64,000 bases of DNA from Mesolinea sp040772305 (GTDB taxonomy: Bacteria; Chloroflexota; Anaerolineae; Anaerolineales; Anaerolineaceae): NCBI GenBank assembly GCA_040772305.1, contig JAXGYK010000003.1:62001-126000 (forward strand). Reading direction: 5' to 3'. Below, piece after piece: positions 55,405-64,000 of this stretch. The translations under genes were made by a program, and so were the position numbers. Below the pieces are notes generated by a model. It saw nothing but the letters and a program-made list of their open reading frames with translations. It was not told the origin of the DNA and did no database searches. Position 1 is the first letter of the stretch. Each line of letters opens with the position of its first letter.

Positions 55405-57483
55405 ATGGAAAAAGCAAGTTTAGACTCTTGGAGTACCGTTCGCCAGCATCTTGATTTGCACGCACCCGAAGAGATTTCGGCTCTTTTAGATTCAGCACAA
55501 CTCGCTTTTGACGGCAATTTCACCCTAAGCGCACCCTTATCAGTTTATAGTCAGCTTTGTCAGCTTTATCCACTCCTTGAAACCAGTGTCCAAGATCTTA
55601 CGGGAGCGCACCTCTTCCTGGCGCTTGAACCAAGTGTGCCCATGGGCACAGATGACGATTCACTCGAATTAAGTCTTGGAGCAGCAAGCCTTACCGAGGC
55701 AATTCTGGCCCCCGAATCCATTGCAGCGGTACCAGCCTACCTGCTGCGCTTCGTACCTTATGTAGGTTCTGGAGCAATACTCATCGCTACGGCACTGCGT
55801 CAGGCCTTTTATCGATCGTCTCGCGAGCGTGGTGGAGATGCACTCTACCCGAAGCAATCCGATCGTGTGCGCATTAATGTACAAGCAATTCTTGGATCAT
55901 TAGGCGGATGTATCAGCCGTGCTAAGTTTTTCCGCATCTTCCAGGAAGGCCGCATGGACTTCTTTGTCCGCCGCGAACCGGCCAGCCACCGCATGGTTCA
56001 GGGACAACTACGCCGGGAAGCAACCACTTATGTCTACCGCGGCTTGCTTCTGACGCCTGGTGATGCTTTTGATTTACGCAATTATTTGCAAAAACAAGGC
56101 TTTGCAGAGCGGCCCCTGGAAACGCTTCAGCTATCTTTGGACACCCCCCGCGATCAGATCCTGCAGTTTCCATACCGCCTGGCCCAAGACAATGACCCAA
56201 GTACAGCGTCCAGTGTTACAGATATAGTGCTTAGCCTCCTGGAAGGTAAAAAACCCAGTGCTGCTCTGCTTGCCCTGGCCGACAAGCTGGCCTTGCAGTT
56301 GATACGACCGGAAGCCTTCCTGGCGGTGCCCTGGTATTGGTTCCGCAAGGTGTTGCCAGAAATGGGAGACGATCTGGGAGTGCTATATTTGATGGCCCGG
56401 AACTGTTGTTATATTGACTGGGCCCGTGGGCGCGACAGAGACCAGTTTTGGGTGCAGAGCGGTTTAAGTACACTGCAAGGCTGGATTGGAAATGAAACTC
56501 TGCCCAAGCGTCTGCCTCATGCACAGCCCAGCAAACGCGGACGGAAGCGCCAAAAAAATGTCAAAGAAGCTTCATCGTATACCCGGAACTGGCGTGACGC
56601 CAACCGGGATGCTGCCCGGGGTTATCTGCTGCGACAGGCAACCCGAGCCGGTAAGGATGAGCCCGACTGGCAACTCAAGGTAGGGCCGGTTAGTCTAACT
56701 CCCCAAGACGAAGCACTGCGACAGGCCCTTCAAGCCTGGCTTTTGGAACCTGATAGGTCCCTGCGCGAAGCCTTGGCCTGCTTTGCCCAAAACCAGACAT
56801 TGCAACAAGCCCTGGAACGTGCAGCATACCTCGATCAAAAGCATATATGTCATTTTGAGACCTTGAAAACAAAAGCTATTTGTCAATTTGAGACTTTGGA
56901 CAGGGAACTAATTGGTCATTATGAGACCCTGGCAACAGCCTTAAATAGTTATTTTGAGACCCTGATCGAGGCAGGAATATGTCATTTCGCGACCATAATT
57001 AAAATACTTAAACGGATTAAAAACAACTTTCTTGAACCTCAAGATATCCTTCCAAGCTTATATTCGCCGCCACAGCGGCCAGAAAAGCGGAAGGACTGGG
57101 ATTATCAGTTTTTCCTGGCTCAAATAAGCCCTGTATTATCAGAACGAATCCGATCAGAAAAACTTGAAGAGCGGTTTTTAGCAGAGCTGATTGCTGCTGC
57201 CCTGAACCCACAGGTAAATGCTCCCCTCAGTATGGCAGTAAGCAAAACCTTACAGCAAAACCAGAGTGCACCGCAGGCAGCTATTGACCTGGCTGCACTG
57301 GGACCTCAAGGCTTGCATAGCTTAGTAGGGCAGGCACTGGATCGTCTGCGTTCTGGTTACTTGGGAAGCTTTGCAGTGGGGGGTAAGACCGCCTTGAGTC
57401 AACTCCTGAAAGACAGCATCGGGTCAGCAGCTCAAATTCGTATGCTGGAGCGTTTGCAGGAAACCTTATTTCCCGAGCCTTAA
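55405..57483 (+). CDS. Large protein with five 11-residue repeats, candidate replication initiator
   Basis: The 692-residue protein matches no family that I recognise. Residues 135-200 (RVRINVQAILGSLGGCISRAKFF) could be a winged helix, and a basic stretch SKRGRKRQKN lies near residue 380. Residues 482-530 are five 11-residue repeats (ICHFETL, ICQFETL, IGHYETL, NSYFETL, ICHFATI). The DNA of these repeats is an exact 33-bp periodic array. The gene also contains palindrome 3. Co-location with parAB and an AAA+ ATPase, together with iteron-like DNA, suggests a replication initiator, like lambda O, whose gene contains its origin. This is an inference. Confidence 0.6.
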   Translation: MEKASLDSWSTVRQHLDLHAPEEISALLDSAQLAFDGNFTLSAPLSVYSQLCQLYPLLETSVQDLTGAHLFLALEPSVPMGTDDDSLELSLGAASLTEAILAPESIAAVPAYLLRFVPYVGSGAILIATALRQAFYRSSRERGGDALYPKQSDRVRINVQAILGSLGGCISRAKFFRIFQEGRMDFFVRREPASHRMVQGQLRREATTYVYRGLLLTPGDAFDLRNYLQKQGFAERPLETLQLSLDTPRDQILQFPYRLAQDNDPSTASSVTDIVLSLLEGKKPSAALLALADKLALQLIRPEAFLAVPWYWFRKVLPEMGDDLGVLYLMARNCCYIDWARGRDRDQFWVQSGLSTLQGWIGNETLPKRLPHAQPSKRGRKRQKNVKEASSYTRNWRDANRDAARGYLLRQATRAGKDEPDWQLKVGPVSLTPQDEALRQALQAWLLEPDRSLREALACFAQNQTLQQALERAAYLDQKHICHFETLKTKAICQFETLDRELIGHYETLATALNSYFETLIEAGICHFATIIKILKRIKNNFLEPQDILPSLYSPPQRPEKRKDWDYQFFLAQISPVLSERIRSEKLEERFLAELIAAALNPQVNAPLSMAVSKTLQQNQSAPQAAIDLAALGPQGLHSLVGQALDRLRSGYLGSFAVGGKTALSQLLKDSIGSAAQIRMLERLQETLFPEP
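55635..55650. promoter_or_regulatory. Candidate parS-like palindrome 3, inside a coding region
   Basis: TGTGCCCATGGGCACA is identical to the core of palindrome 1. It lies in codons 77-83 of the large gene. Confidence 0.65.
56848..56994 (+). repeat. Five iteron-like 33-bp direct repeats inside the large gene
   Basis: Cores of 15 bp start at 56848, 56881, 56914, 56947 and 56980, exactly 33 bp apart. They read TGTCATTTTGAGACC, TGTCAATTTGAGACT, GGTCATTATGAGACC, AGTTATTTTGAGACC and TGTCATTTCGCGACC. The spacing equals three helix turns, so bound proteins would share one face of the DNA. Confidence 0.85.
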
Positions 57484-57752
57484 TATCCCTAGAAGAAAAT
57501 ATTTTTAAAAAAATGAAAAACAATTCTCTTCCCTTTTGGAAGAAAAGAAGTTATTTTTCAAGTGTCTGCATCTATGAAAGTATGGCTCAGTAAAACTCTT
57601 TGTTATTAGTTAATTGCGTATAGATTTAATTTGACAAGGAACCATTGAAAAGGGTCCCGGCATTGAAAGCCAAAACCCTTCCCGGATAAGCTCTTGCGTT
57701 ACTAAGCTTTCTTCCCGTTTATAATGCAGTCAAAACGAAGCGGAGGTTGCAT

Positions 57753-58826
57753 ATGGATTACGCCATTATTATGGCTGGTGGGGCAGGCACACGTCTGTGG
57801 CCGCTTTCGAGGAAAAAGATGCCTAAGCCAGGGCTAAAGCTTTATTCAGAGAAAACCATGTTCCAAATTGCGGTCGAACGTCTGCATCCGCTTTTTGTTC
57901 CCGAACAAATCATTGTTGTAGCCGGACAGGACCATGCTCATTTTCTGCAGGAACAATACCCTGCCATTCCTGCTCAAAACTATGTGTTGGAGCCAGAGGG
58001 GCGGGGTACTGCCGCGGCGGTAGGCCTGGCTGCAATCCATCTGGCTAAAAGAGATCCTGAAGCGCGGATGGCAGTTCTTACTGCTGACCATGCCATTGGC
58101 GATACGGAAACCTTTCGCAGTGCGATTGCTGCCGCTTTTCAGGTCGCGGACGCTGGCTATTTAGTAACCTTGGGTATTCATGCCACTGAGGCTTCTACTC
58201 AGTATGGTTATATTGAGGCTGGAGCCCAACTGATGGAAGCAGGCAAGCATTTAAGTTATCAAGTTGAGCGATTTGTGGAAAAGCCTACCCGAGAGGTTGC
58301 AGAAAAAATGTTAGCCCAGGGAAACTACTCCTGGAACAGCGGCATGTTTATCTGGCGCTTGCAGGATATCATGGCTGAGTTTCAGCGCCAGATGCCCGAA
58401 CTTTATGCGGTCCTGGAAAAGCTGGCTGCATGTATTGGTACCCCTGATTATCAGGCCAGTATTGGCGGGCTGTGGAATGGCTTGGCAAAACAGACTTTGG
58501 ATTATGGCATTATGGAGGGCGCAAAACGGGTTGCCATGATACCGGTAGAAATGGATTGGCTGGACATTGGCAATTTTGGCAGTTTACAAGGCTTGCTGCC
58601 TGGGGATGATTCCGGCAACAAGTTTCGGGGGGATGTCCTGTTAGAGGACTGCGAAGGCAGCATGGTGCTTAGCACCGGCAAGCGTTTAGTGGCTGCGATT
58701 GGCTTGCAAGACCTGGTAGTTATTGATACGCCGGAAGTGGTTTTAGTCTGCCCCAAAGAGCGAGCGGCAGAAGTACGCAAGCTGGTAGCCAAGCTGGAAG
58801 AAAGCGGCCGCAGCGAACTGATTTAA
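57753..58826 (+). CDS. manC: Mannose-1-phosphate guanylyltransferase
   Basis: The protein of 357 residues has the nucleotidyltransferase start IMAGGAGTRLWPLSRKKMPK, EPEGRGTAAAVGLAA, LTADHAIGD, GYIEAG, FVEKP and WNSGMFIWR. It makes GDP-mannose from mannose 1-phosphate and GTP for glycan synthesis. There is no C-terminal isomerase domain. GGAGG precedes the ATG at 57753, and a TATAAT-like box lies about 30 bases before it. Confidence 0.93.
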   Translation: MDYAIIMAGGAGTRLWPLSRKKMPKPGLKLYSEKTMFQIAVERLHPLFVPEQIIVVAGQDHAHFLQEQYPAIPAQNYVLEPEGRGTAAAVGLAAIHLAKRDPEARMAVLTADHAIGDTETFRSAIAAAFQVADAGYLVTLGIHATEASTQYGYIEAGAQLMEAGKHLSYQVERFVEKPTREVAEKMLAQGNYSWNSGMFIWRLQDIMAEFQRQMPELYAVLEKLAACIGTPDYQASIGGLWNGLAKQTLDYGIMEGAKRVAMIPVEMDWLDIGNFGSLQGLLPGDDSGNKFRGDVLLEDCEGSMVLSTGKRLVAAIGLQDLVVIDTPEVVLVCPKERAAEVRKLVAKLEESGRSELI

Positions 58827-58860
58827 TTTAAGCGGTCATCGCAAGAAAAACGGGGCAGAC

Positions 58861-59220
58861 CTACATTCGATCACCCGGCATAAACACCCGGCTCTTGAAA
58901 TACTGCTCCTGAAAAGCAACTGCAGCGGCAATTTCTTCGCGTGTGAGCAGGACGTCTGGCGGGGTGACTACCAGCTTGTCTTCCTGGTCATCTTCACGCA
59001 GGATCACCGCCGCCACGATGCCCTTAAAGGCGATCAAGGCCTGGTCCACACCCAGAACGTAGGCATCCTGTTCTTCCCCATCCCCGCCGAGAAAGTCCTG
59101 CAGATGGCCGTAGTTCACAGGATAAACAAAACCATATTGCGGATGTCGGCTGCCCATAGGGCGGTCCATGATCACCTGTACCTGCAGCCCCAACCAGTCC
59201 AGAATATTTTCACGCTTCAT
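58861..59220 (-). CDS. Short inorganic pyrophosphatase-like protein
   Basis: The 119-residue protein resembles the middle of soluble pyrophosphatases: YGFVYPVNYGHLQDFLGGDGEEQDAYVLGVD and EDDQEDKLVVTP (given as key blocks YPVNYG, DGEEQDAYVLG and DKLVVTP). It is shorter than E. coli Ppa (175 residues), and the DGDPLD metal motif is DGEEQD. Short members of this kind exist in anaerobes. Activity is uncertain. Confidence 0.75.
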   Translation of the reverse strand: MKRENILDWLGLQVQVIMDRPMGSRHPQYGFVYPVNYGHLQDFLGGDGEEQDAYVLGVDQALIAFKGIVAAVILREDDQEDKLVVTPPDVLLTREEIAAAVAFQEQYFKSRVFMPGDRM

Positions 59221-59502
59221 GTCTTCATTCTACCTTCTGCCAGGAGAAAGGAAATACTGAAAGGCATCCTTAACGATAAGGAAAAGCATCGCTTATTTGA
59301 GTGTTCGTGCCCTCATAGTATCAAGCTCCTGTTTCCTATTGGAGGGTTTTTGTACCGCCGAAAATCAAAGGGTAATAGGAAAAGCAATCCCTTACTAGCA
59401 GGGTTATTTAGCAGGACTGCTGCTTTTTGTCTGAAAGGGACCGAATTGCAGCAAGGCTGGATATACTCTAGCTAACTCATCAGAATAAGGAGCTCTGTTT
59501 TT

Positions 59503-59919
59503 ATGACCCCCGAACAACTCATCTGCGAACGTGTCAAAGCTTTTTATCAACTGATCTCCGGTCCTGCCGGCGCCCCCAGGGACTGGGAAGCCTTTAGGGC
59601 TCTCTTTTACCCCGGTGCTACGCTTTGTTCCTACCGTAAGGATGCCGACGGCAAAACCGTATCGAAAATCCTGAACGTGGAAGACTATATTACCGGTACC
59701 CAGGCCAGCGTTGCCGCCCGTGGGCTCTTTGAATTCACTGCGAACGAACGTGCGCAAGTGTACGGGAATATCGCCAAACTCTATAACGAATACACTGGTT
59801 ACGAAGATGCCGAGAAGCAGAACTTGCTTTTCTCAGGAAAATGCGTGGGCATCATGCAGCGTGCAGGCGATGATTGGAAGATCGTGAGCATGCTCTGGGA
59901 AAGCCAGATTCCGGCTTAA
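59503..59919 (+). CDS. SnoaL-like/DUF4440-like protein
   Basis: The 138-residue protein has the cone-shaped alpha+beta pattern of NTF2-like proteins: a start helix (ERVKAFYQLIS), WEAFRALFYPGATL, a middle strand region and GKCVGIMQRAGDDWKIVSMLWE at the end. Function is unknown. AAGGAG precedes the ATG by 12 nt, and a TATACT box lies about 40 bases before it. Confidence 0.75.
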   Translation: MTPEQLICERVKAFYQLISGPAGAPRDWEAFRALFYPGATLCSYRKDADGKTVSKILNVEDYITGTQASVAARGLFEFTANERAQVYGNIAKLYNEYTGYEDAEKQNLLFSGKCVGIMQRAGDDWKIVSMLWESQIPA

Positions 59920-59974
59920 GCGCGGATAAGCAGGCTGGCTTTTTGCTTCTGACGCTCTAAAGACTTGCAAAAGA

Positions 59975-61150
59975 TTAAGCAGCTTTACGAAAACGCCAGG
60001 CAGCCAGCCCAAAAAACAGCAGGGCAAAACCGAATAACACAGCAATCTTTGGCAGGATATCTAAGAGTCCTCCGCCTGAAAGGCTAAGGTCCAGCATACC
60101 CTGCATTGCCCATGTTGAAGGCAATGCCAGCGTGATATTTTGTACCAGCTTCGGAAAAAGCTCCCGGGGGAACCAGCATCCGCCCAGCAAAGACATCATC
60201 ATTCCTAATGTTACGCTTAAGCCATTGGCTTGGGCTGCGCTTTTAATGATGCTGCCCATCCAGGTGCCCAAAGCGGCAATAGAAAAGGCAAAGGCCAGCA
60301 AAAGAACCACCAGCGCCAGGGGGTCTTTACCCCAATTAATCTTCATAAAAAGGCTGCTGATTCCAAGAAGCAATCCCATTTGTACCAAAGCAGTAAGCAC
60401 TTGGCCTAAAATGGTGCCTGAAAGGTAGGTGCTTCGGCTGGTAGGGCTGCTAAGTAAGCGGTTAAGAGTTCCTAAACGTCGTTCCTGGGCAAAAAACTGG
60501 CTAATTCCCAAAAGGTTTACGGTTACCCAGGTAATCATCTGCCCCGACGCGCTGTTTGCATTTGGATCATAACGCACCTCAAAGGGGGTGCCGCCGTCAG
60601 CATAAGCAATACGTTGGGGGGCGTTATGGAGCAGCTGGTATGCCTGGCGGCTTGTTTCTGCTTCAATACTGGCCAAGTCACTTTGATTGACGTCCAGTTT
60701 TTGAGCTTGCGAAACGACAAAATGCACAATCTCCTGCTCTGCGTTCAGTTTTGTAAGGATGCGGGACAATTCCTGGTGAATGGACATGCCATTGAAGGTG
60801 TTCGGTGCAAGCAGCAGCCGCAGGCGCCCGCCCTGGCTCGTAAAATCTGGAGCAACCAAAAGCAAAGAATCGGCAGTCCCAAGTTCTGCCTCCTCAAAGC
60901 TCCCTTTGCTTGCAAGGGGATCTAAACGAATCAAATCCGACTCGCCAAGTGCTGCAAAGAGCTGCTCGGTTGAACCAGGCTGGCTGTAATCCATCACCTT
61001 CAGTGCCAGGCGGCCATCACTGTAAACTCCTGTTGCTGCGGCCAGAACCACGGTAAAAAGCATTGGCAAAATGAGAAAAAAGACCCACTCCACCGGGCTG
61101 GAAAACCGCAGCAGGGTGTCTTTACGAATGATGCTCCATATCTTTTGCAT
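59975..61150 (-). CDS. ABC-2 type transporter permease 1
   Basis: The 391-residue protein has one N-terminal helix, a large outer domain of about 150 residues and five or six C-terminal helices with GTILGQVLTALVQMGL and LGGCWFPRELFP. This is the ABC-2 membrane subunit layout (YhgE/YbhS-like). It follows the second permease gene by six bases. The complex probably exports a drug or lipid-like compound. Confidence 0.87.
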   Translation of the reverse strand: MQKIWSIIRKDTLLRFSSPVEWVFFLILPMLFTVVLAAATGVYSDGRLALKVMDYSQPGSTEQLFAALGESDLIRLDPLASKGSFEEAELGTADSLLLVAPDFTSQGGRLRLLLAPNTFNGMSIHQELSRILTKLNAEQEIVHFVVSQAQKLDVNQSDLASIEAETSRQAYQLLHNAPQRIAYADGGTPFEVRYDPNANSASGQMITWVTVNLLGISQFFAQERRLGTLNRLLSSPTSRSTYLSGTILGQVLTALVQMGLLLGISSLFMKINWGKDPLALVVLLLAFAFSIAALGTWMGSIIKSAAQANGLSVTLGMMMSLLGGCWFPRELFPKLVQNITLALPSTWAMQGMLDLSLSGGGLLDILPKIAVLFGFALLFFGLAAWRFRKAA

Positions 61151-61156
61151 CTTTGT

Positions 61157-62404
61157 TTATCCCTTCAATAAACCGCGGCCCTGGGCAATCAAAATGGCAG
61201 ACACCAGGAGAACGGTACCAATCACAAACAGTGCCAGAAGCTGATTACCCAGCTGGGGTAGTCCAGCGCCCTGGGCAAGCAGTTTAAAAGCCTCGTTACC
61301 CCAGTAATTTGGGGTTATTTTGGCTATTGTATGAGCCCAGTCAGGCAAGCCTTCAATGCTGACCAGCGAGCCGCCCAGCATTCCAAAGCTAAGCATCAGG
61401 GCAGAGCCTGCGGCATTTACCTGGCTTTGAGTTTGTGCAAGAGAGGCCAACAGCAGTCCCCAACCTGCAGCCGCGTAGACTGCCGCAAGGATAAGCAGAA
61501 TCAAAGGAAGAGGCTTACCCCAGCTGAGGCGAAACAGGAGCGAGCTGGCAGCGATCAAGATGCTCATCTGAGCTATTCCGTTCAGTAGAATCCCAAAGCT
61601 CTTCCCCCCCAAAATTTGGAAGGGTTTGGTGGGACTGGCTATCTGGCGGGCCAGGGTGCCATTAGCGCGTTCCAAAAGCAGCGAACTTGCCCCGTGCGTA
61701 ATGGTGTACATCAGAAACATCAGGGCCAGGCCAGGGGAAATCACGGCCAGGGGCTCATAATCGTGGCTCAACGTGGAACTGTCAGCACCTTCCAAGCGGA
61801 ATGCCGGGCTGGAATCGGTCGAGGAAAGCGTATTTTGCACACTATTGATATAGGCGCCAATTTCGTCTGCATTTAATACACCATGCCGTATCAACTGTTC
61901 AACGCTCACCCTCCCTTTGACAACACCAATCTCAAGATGGGTCATGAACTCGTTGAGAATACTGCGCACCAGGGTCTTTGTAATTCCCGCGGCCTGATCT
62001 TCGTAGACCTGGATTTGTTCCAATGGAGCCGCTTCTCTTTGGCCGGGAGCAGGAATGATGCTGGCGCTGAAACCGCTGGGAATCAGGATGGCGCTGACAA
62101 ATTCGCCGTCATCAACTGCTGTTTTAGCCGTTTCGTAATCCGTGTACATACTGGGCAGTACCAGCTTGCTCAGCTCCTCGGAGTTAAACACCTCTTCCAG
62201 GGCTTGTCCTAACTGGCCTTCGTCCTGGTTAATAATCGCGACCGGTATAGGGTCAAATTCAGCTCCATCGCTGCTAAAACTGCCGGTCACAAACCCCATC
62301 CCAACAGAAAGTAATAGCGGCGCCAGCAGGCTAAGCAGCAATGCCGTGCGGTCTCTGAAGAGGAGCTGCAGGTCTTTGAATCCGATCAAAAAAAGCTTAC
62401 GCAT
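61157..62404 (-). CDS. ABC-2 type transporter permease 2
   Basis: The protein of 415 residues has the same layout as permease 1: FKDLQLLFRDRTALLLSLLAPLLL at the N-terminus (key part LLFRDRTALLL), an outer domain, and a C-terminal helix bundle with ERANGTLARQIASPTKP and LGGSLVSIEGLPD. I chose the ATG at 62404, one base after the ATPase stop codon. Confidence 0.87.
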   Translation of the reverse strand: MRKLFLIGFKDLQLLFRDRTALLLSLLAPLLLSVGMGFVTGSFSSDGAEFDPIPVAIINQDEGQLGQALEEVFNSEELSKLVLPSMYTDYETAKTAVDDGEFVSAILIPSGFSASIIPAPGQREAAPLEQIQVYEDQAAGITKTLVRSILNEFMTHLEIGVVKGRVSVEQLIRHGVLNADEIGAYINSVQNTLSSTDSSPAFRLEGADSSTLSHDYEPLAVISPGLALMFLMYTITHGASSLLLERANGTLARQIASPTKPFQILGGKSFGILLNGIAQMSILIAASSLLFRLSWGKPLPLILLILAAVYAAAGWGLLLASLAQTQSQVNAAGSALMLSFGMLGGSLVSIEGLPDWAHTIAKITPNYWGNEAFKLLAQGAGLPQLGNQLLALFVIGTVLLVSAILIAQGRGLLKG

Positions 62405-62405
62405 A

Positions 62406-63350
62406 TTAATCCCGTAAAGCGCGTCCGGTAAGATGCAAAAAGACCGTTTCGAGGTTGGGGGCATGCACATCAACATTGCGGATATGCCCTCCGGCTTCCG
62501 AAACAGTGGTTACCATCGTTGCCAGGTTCTTCTCGGCACTGGAAGTAATGATACTTAAGCGGCCTTCGTTAGCACTTGCCTGCAGCGTACCAGGCAGCTT
62601 GCGCAAAGCTTCCAGGAGGACCTCCATATCATCCTGTTGGTCAAGGGTGAAGGTAAGGGTGTCATTTTCACCTACCTGTTGTCTCAGCTCCTCCTGGGTG
62701 CCAAGCGCAATCAGCTTACCGCGGTCAATAATGCCCACCCGATGGCTTAATTCCTGCGCTTCTTCCATGTAATGGGTGGTATACAGGATGCTCATTCCTT
62801 CGGCATTGAGGTCCTTTACCATGTCCAGGATTGCCCGGCGCGATTGAGGGTCGATGCCTACCGTTGGTTCGTCCATAAACAGCAAACTGGGGCGATGCAA
62901 GAGACCCGCAGCAATGTTCACGCGCCGTTTCATGCCGCCGCTAAAAGTGCTTAGCCTGCGTTTTGCCTGCTCAGCCAGACCAATCCGCTGCAGTACTGCC
63001 GCGATGCGCTCACGCAGTTCGCGGCCTTCCAGGTTATACATGTGTCCCCAAAACAGAAGGTTTTCCTCAGCGCTCAGTTCGGAGTACAGTGCGATATCCT
63101 GCGGAACAATGCCGATCACTTTTCGGACAGCCATCGGTTCACGCAGAATTGAATGCCCGGCAATGACCGCGTCGCCCGAGCTTGGCGTCAGCAGGGTGGA
63201 AAGCATCGAGATTGTTGTGGTTTTACCAGCACCATTTGGGCCGAGCAAACTAAAAATCTCACCTTTTCTGATCTCAAAACTGACTCGATCTACTGCCTGA
63301 ACATCCTTATAGTTTTTGCTCAGTTCCCTTGCATTTAAAATCGTATCCAT
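62406..63350 (-). CDS. ABC-2 type transporter ATP-binding protein
   Basis: The protein of 314 residues has Walker A LLGPNGAGKTTTISML, signature FSGGMKRRVNIAAGLL, Walker B LLFMDEPTVGIDPQSR and switch His in TTHYMEE. The C-terminal 80 residues form the usual DrrA/CcmA-like regulatory domain. I chose the ATG at 63350, preceded by AAAGGATGGG. It drives the two permeases downstream. Confidence 0.93.
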   Translation of the reverse strand: MDTILNARELSKNYKDVQAVDRVSFEIRKGEIFSLLGPNGAGKTTTISMLSTLLTPSSGDAVIAGHSILREPMAVRKVIGIVPQDIALYSELSAEENLLFWGHMYNLEGRELRERIAAVLQRIGLAEQAKRRLSTFSGGMKRRVNIAAGLLHRPSLLFMDEPTVGIDPQSRRAILDMVKDLNAEGMSILYTTHYMEEAQELSHRVGIIDRGKLIALGTQEELRQQVGENDTLTFTLDQQDDMEVLLEALRKLPGTLQASANEGRLSIITSSAEKNLATMVTTVSEAGGHIRNVDVHAPNLETVFLHLTGRALRD

Positions 63351-63458
63351 AACCCATCCTTTAGTAACGCCCCACAGTTTAACATCCTCAGGCAGGTTAA
63401 CCACAAATGTAAGAAATTATTTACCTTTCTTTGGTATCTAAATTGCACCTTAACATGT

Positions 63459-64000
63459 GTGGAAAAGCGCGCTTTTGGTATCGATATTTCTTTTGGCTAT
63501 GCCGGGCGCAGCGGCAACCGCCGCCTCAACTTCCAGCGTCTTAAAGCACGAGACGACCTGGCTTTTATTGCTGCTCATGTAGGCGAAGGCTATAGCCGGC
63601 CAGACCCGCTCTTTGAATGGCACTGGGACCAGATGGCTGCTTTAGGGATTGGCCGCATCGCGACCTTTACCCCTTACTTTGGCGAAAGCGCCCTGAGCCA
63701 AATGGATGCCTTTTTTGAGCCTCTGGATCCAACAGCGGATTGGTCCCAGGACCGTGCCGCTCTTTGGCTTACCGAAGCCGGTATCAACCCTCCCGAGCTG
63801 ATTACGGCGACCACCTTAAAACTGCTGGAGATCATCCAGCGCCGCAGCGGCCGCTTGCCCCTCTTGTATAGCAGCAGTAAGTGGCTGGATAAAAACCTGC
63901 GTATAGATGCATTGCCGGCCGTAGACCTTTGGCTCTCCGAATCAGGGCTATCGTTGCCGCTTCCTGGTTTCGAAGATGCCGGCTTGCCGCGCTTGCCTCA
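63459..64000 (+). CDS. GH25-like lysozyme family protein, cut by window end
   Basis: The frame is open from GTG at 63459 to the right edge (180 codons). It reads FGIDISFGYAG, FIAAHVGEGYSRPD, a WHWDQMAALGI helix, a FTPYFGES block, DWSQDRAALW and LPLLYSSSKWLD, which resembles the GH25 muramidase barrel with its DIS and DLW strands. There is no signal peptide. The start codon is uncertain, since no clear ribosome site is seen. Confidence 0.6.
   Translation, partial: MEKRAFGIDISFGYAGRSGNRRLNFQRLKARDDLAFIAAHVGEGYSRPDPLFEWHWDQMAALGIGRIATFTPYFGESALSQMDAFFEPLDPTADWSQDRAALWLTEAGINPPELITATTLKLLEIIQRRSGRLPLLYSSSKWLDKNLRIDALPAVDLWLSESGLSLPLPGFEDAGLPRLP

Noticed and set aside
52275..55650. Canonical chromosomal parS at the parAB locus
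   Set aside because: No GTTTCACGTGAAAC-type site was seen; the palindromes have a different core.

Overview
The window looks like one contig from an anaerobic, heterotrophic bacterium, most likely Chloroflexota (class Anaerolineae). This is an inference from style: lipoproteins with long Pro/Ser/Thr/Ala linkers, cytosolic S10-like peptidases, a PPi-type phosphofructokinase and a rich set of sugar and amine catabolic operons. No rRNA or other marker gene is present to settle it.

Left part (1-10.4 kb): a 35-repeat CRISPR array with a type I-C-like repeat, leader at the left edge and degenerate last repeat on the right; its cas genes would lie to the left of the window. Then an EamA-type exporter, a lipoprotein, an ISLre2-type insertion sequence bounded by a 9-bp target duplication, two envelope proteins of unknown function, a frameshifted membrane protein gene and an IS481-type transposase.

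Centre left (10.5-27.3 kb): nineteen co-directional, tightly packed genes form an expanded fructoselysine (frl) type locus. It holds an FrlA-like permease, three FrlC-like epimerases, two FrlD-like kinases plus two further PfkB kinases, an FrlB-like deglycase and a GlmS-like SIS protein, a NagB-like protein without two canonical catalytic residues, a DapA-like lyase/aldolase, a DUF4432 epimerase, a HAD phosphatase, an amidohydrolase, a YjbQ protein and two GntR/UTRA regulators. The genes probably import glycated amines (Amadori products and isomers), epimerise and phosphorylate them, and cleave them to sugar phosphate plus amine. A fructokinase-like ROK kinase, a small acidic protein and an exported amidase-domain protein follow. 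Next come metF and a cytosolic S10 peptidase on the minus strand.

Centre right (33.3-47.7 kb): a minus-strand sugar catabolic region runs DeoR regulator, BtpA family protein, Gfo/Idh dehydrogenase, M42 peptidase, ribose-type ABC importer, second Gfo/Idh dehydrogenase, FGGY kinase, class II aldolase, PPi-type phosphofructokinase. The M42 gene is split by an IS481-like element flanked by a perfect 27-bp duplication; removing the element restores a 365-codon frame. A decayed relative of the same IS lies between the kinase and aldolase genes. A second S10 peptidase and an ArnT-like glycosyltransferase follow.

Right part (52.2-57.5 kb): a plasmid-like module with ParB, ParA, an AAA+ ATPase and a 692-residue protein. 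Three copies of a 16-bp palindrome (GTGCCC/GGGCAC core) mark it as a partition locus. The large gene contains five 33-bp direct repeats sharing a 15-bp core that recurs once, almost unchanged, beside the non-coding palindrome. This is the strongest candidate for an undescribed system: a replicon whose iteron array sits inside a coding sequence. The window ends with ManC, a short pyrophosphatase-like protein, a SnoaL-like protein, a three-gene ABC-2 exporter and a cut GH25-like lysozyme gene.
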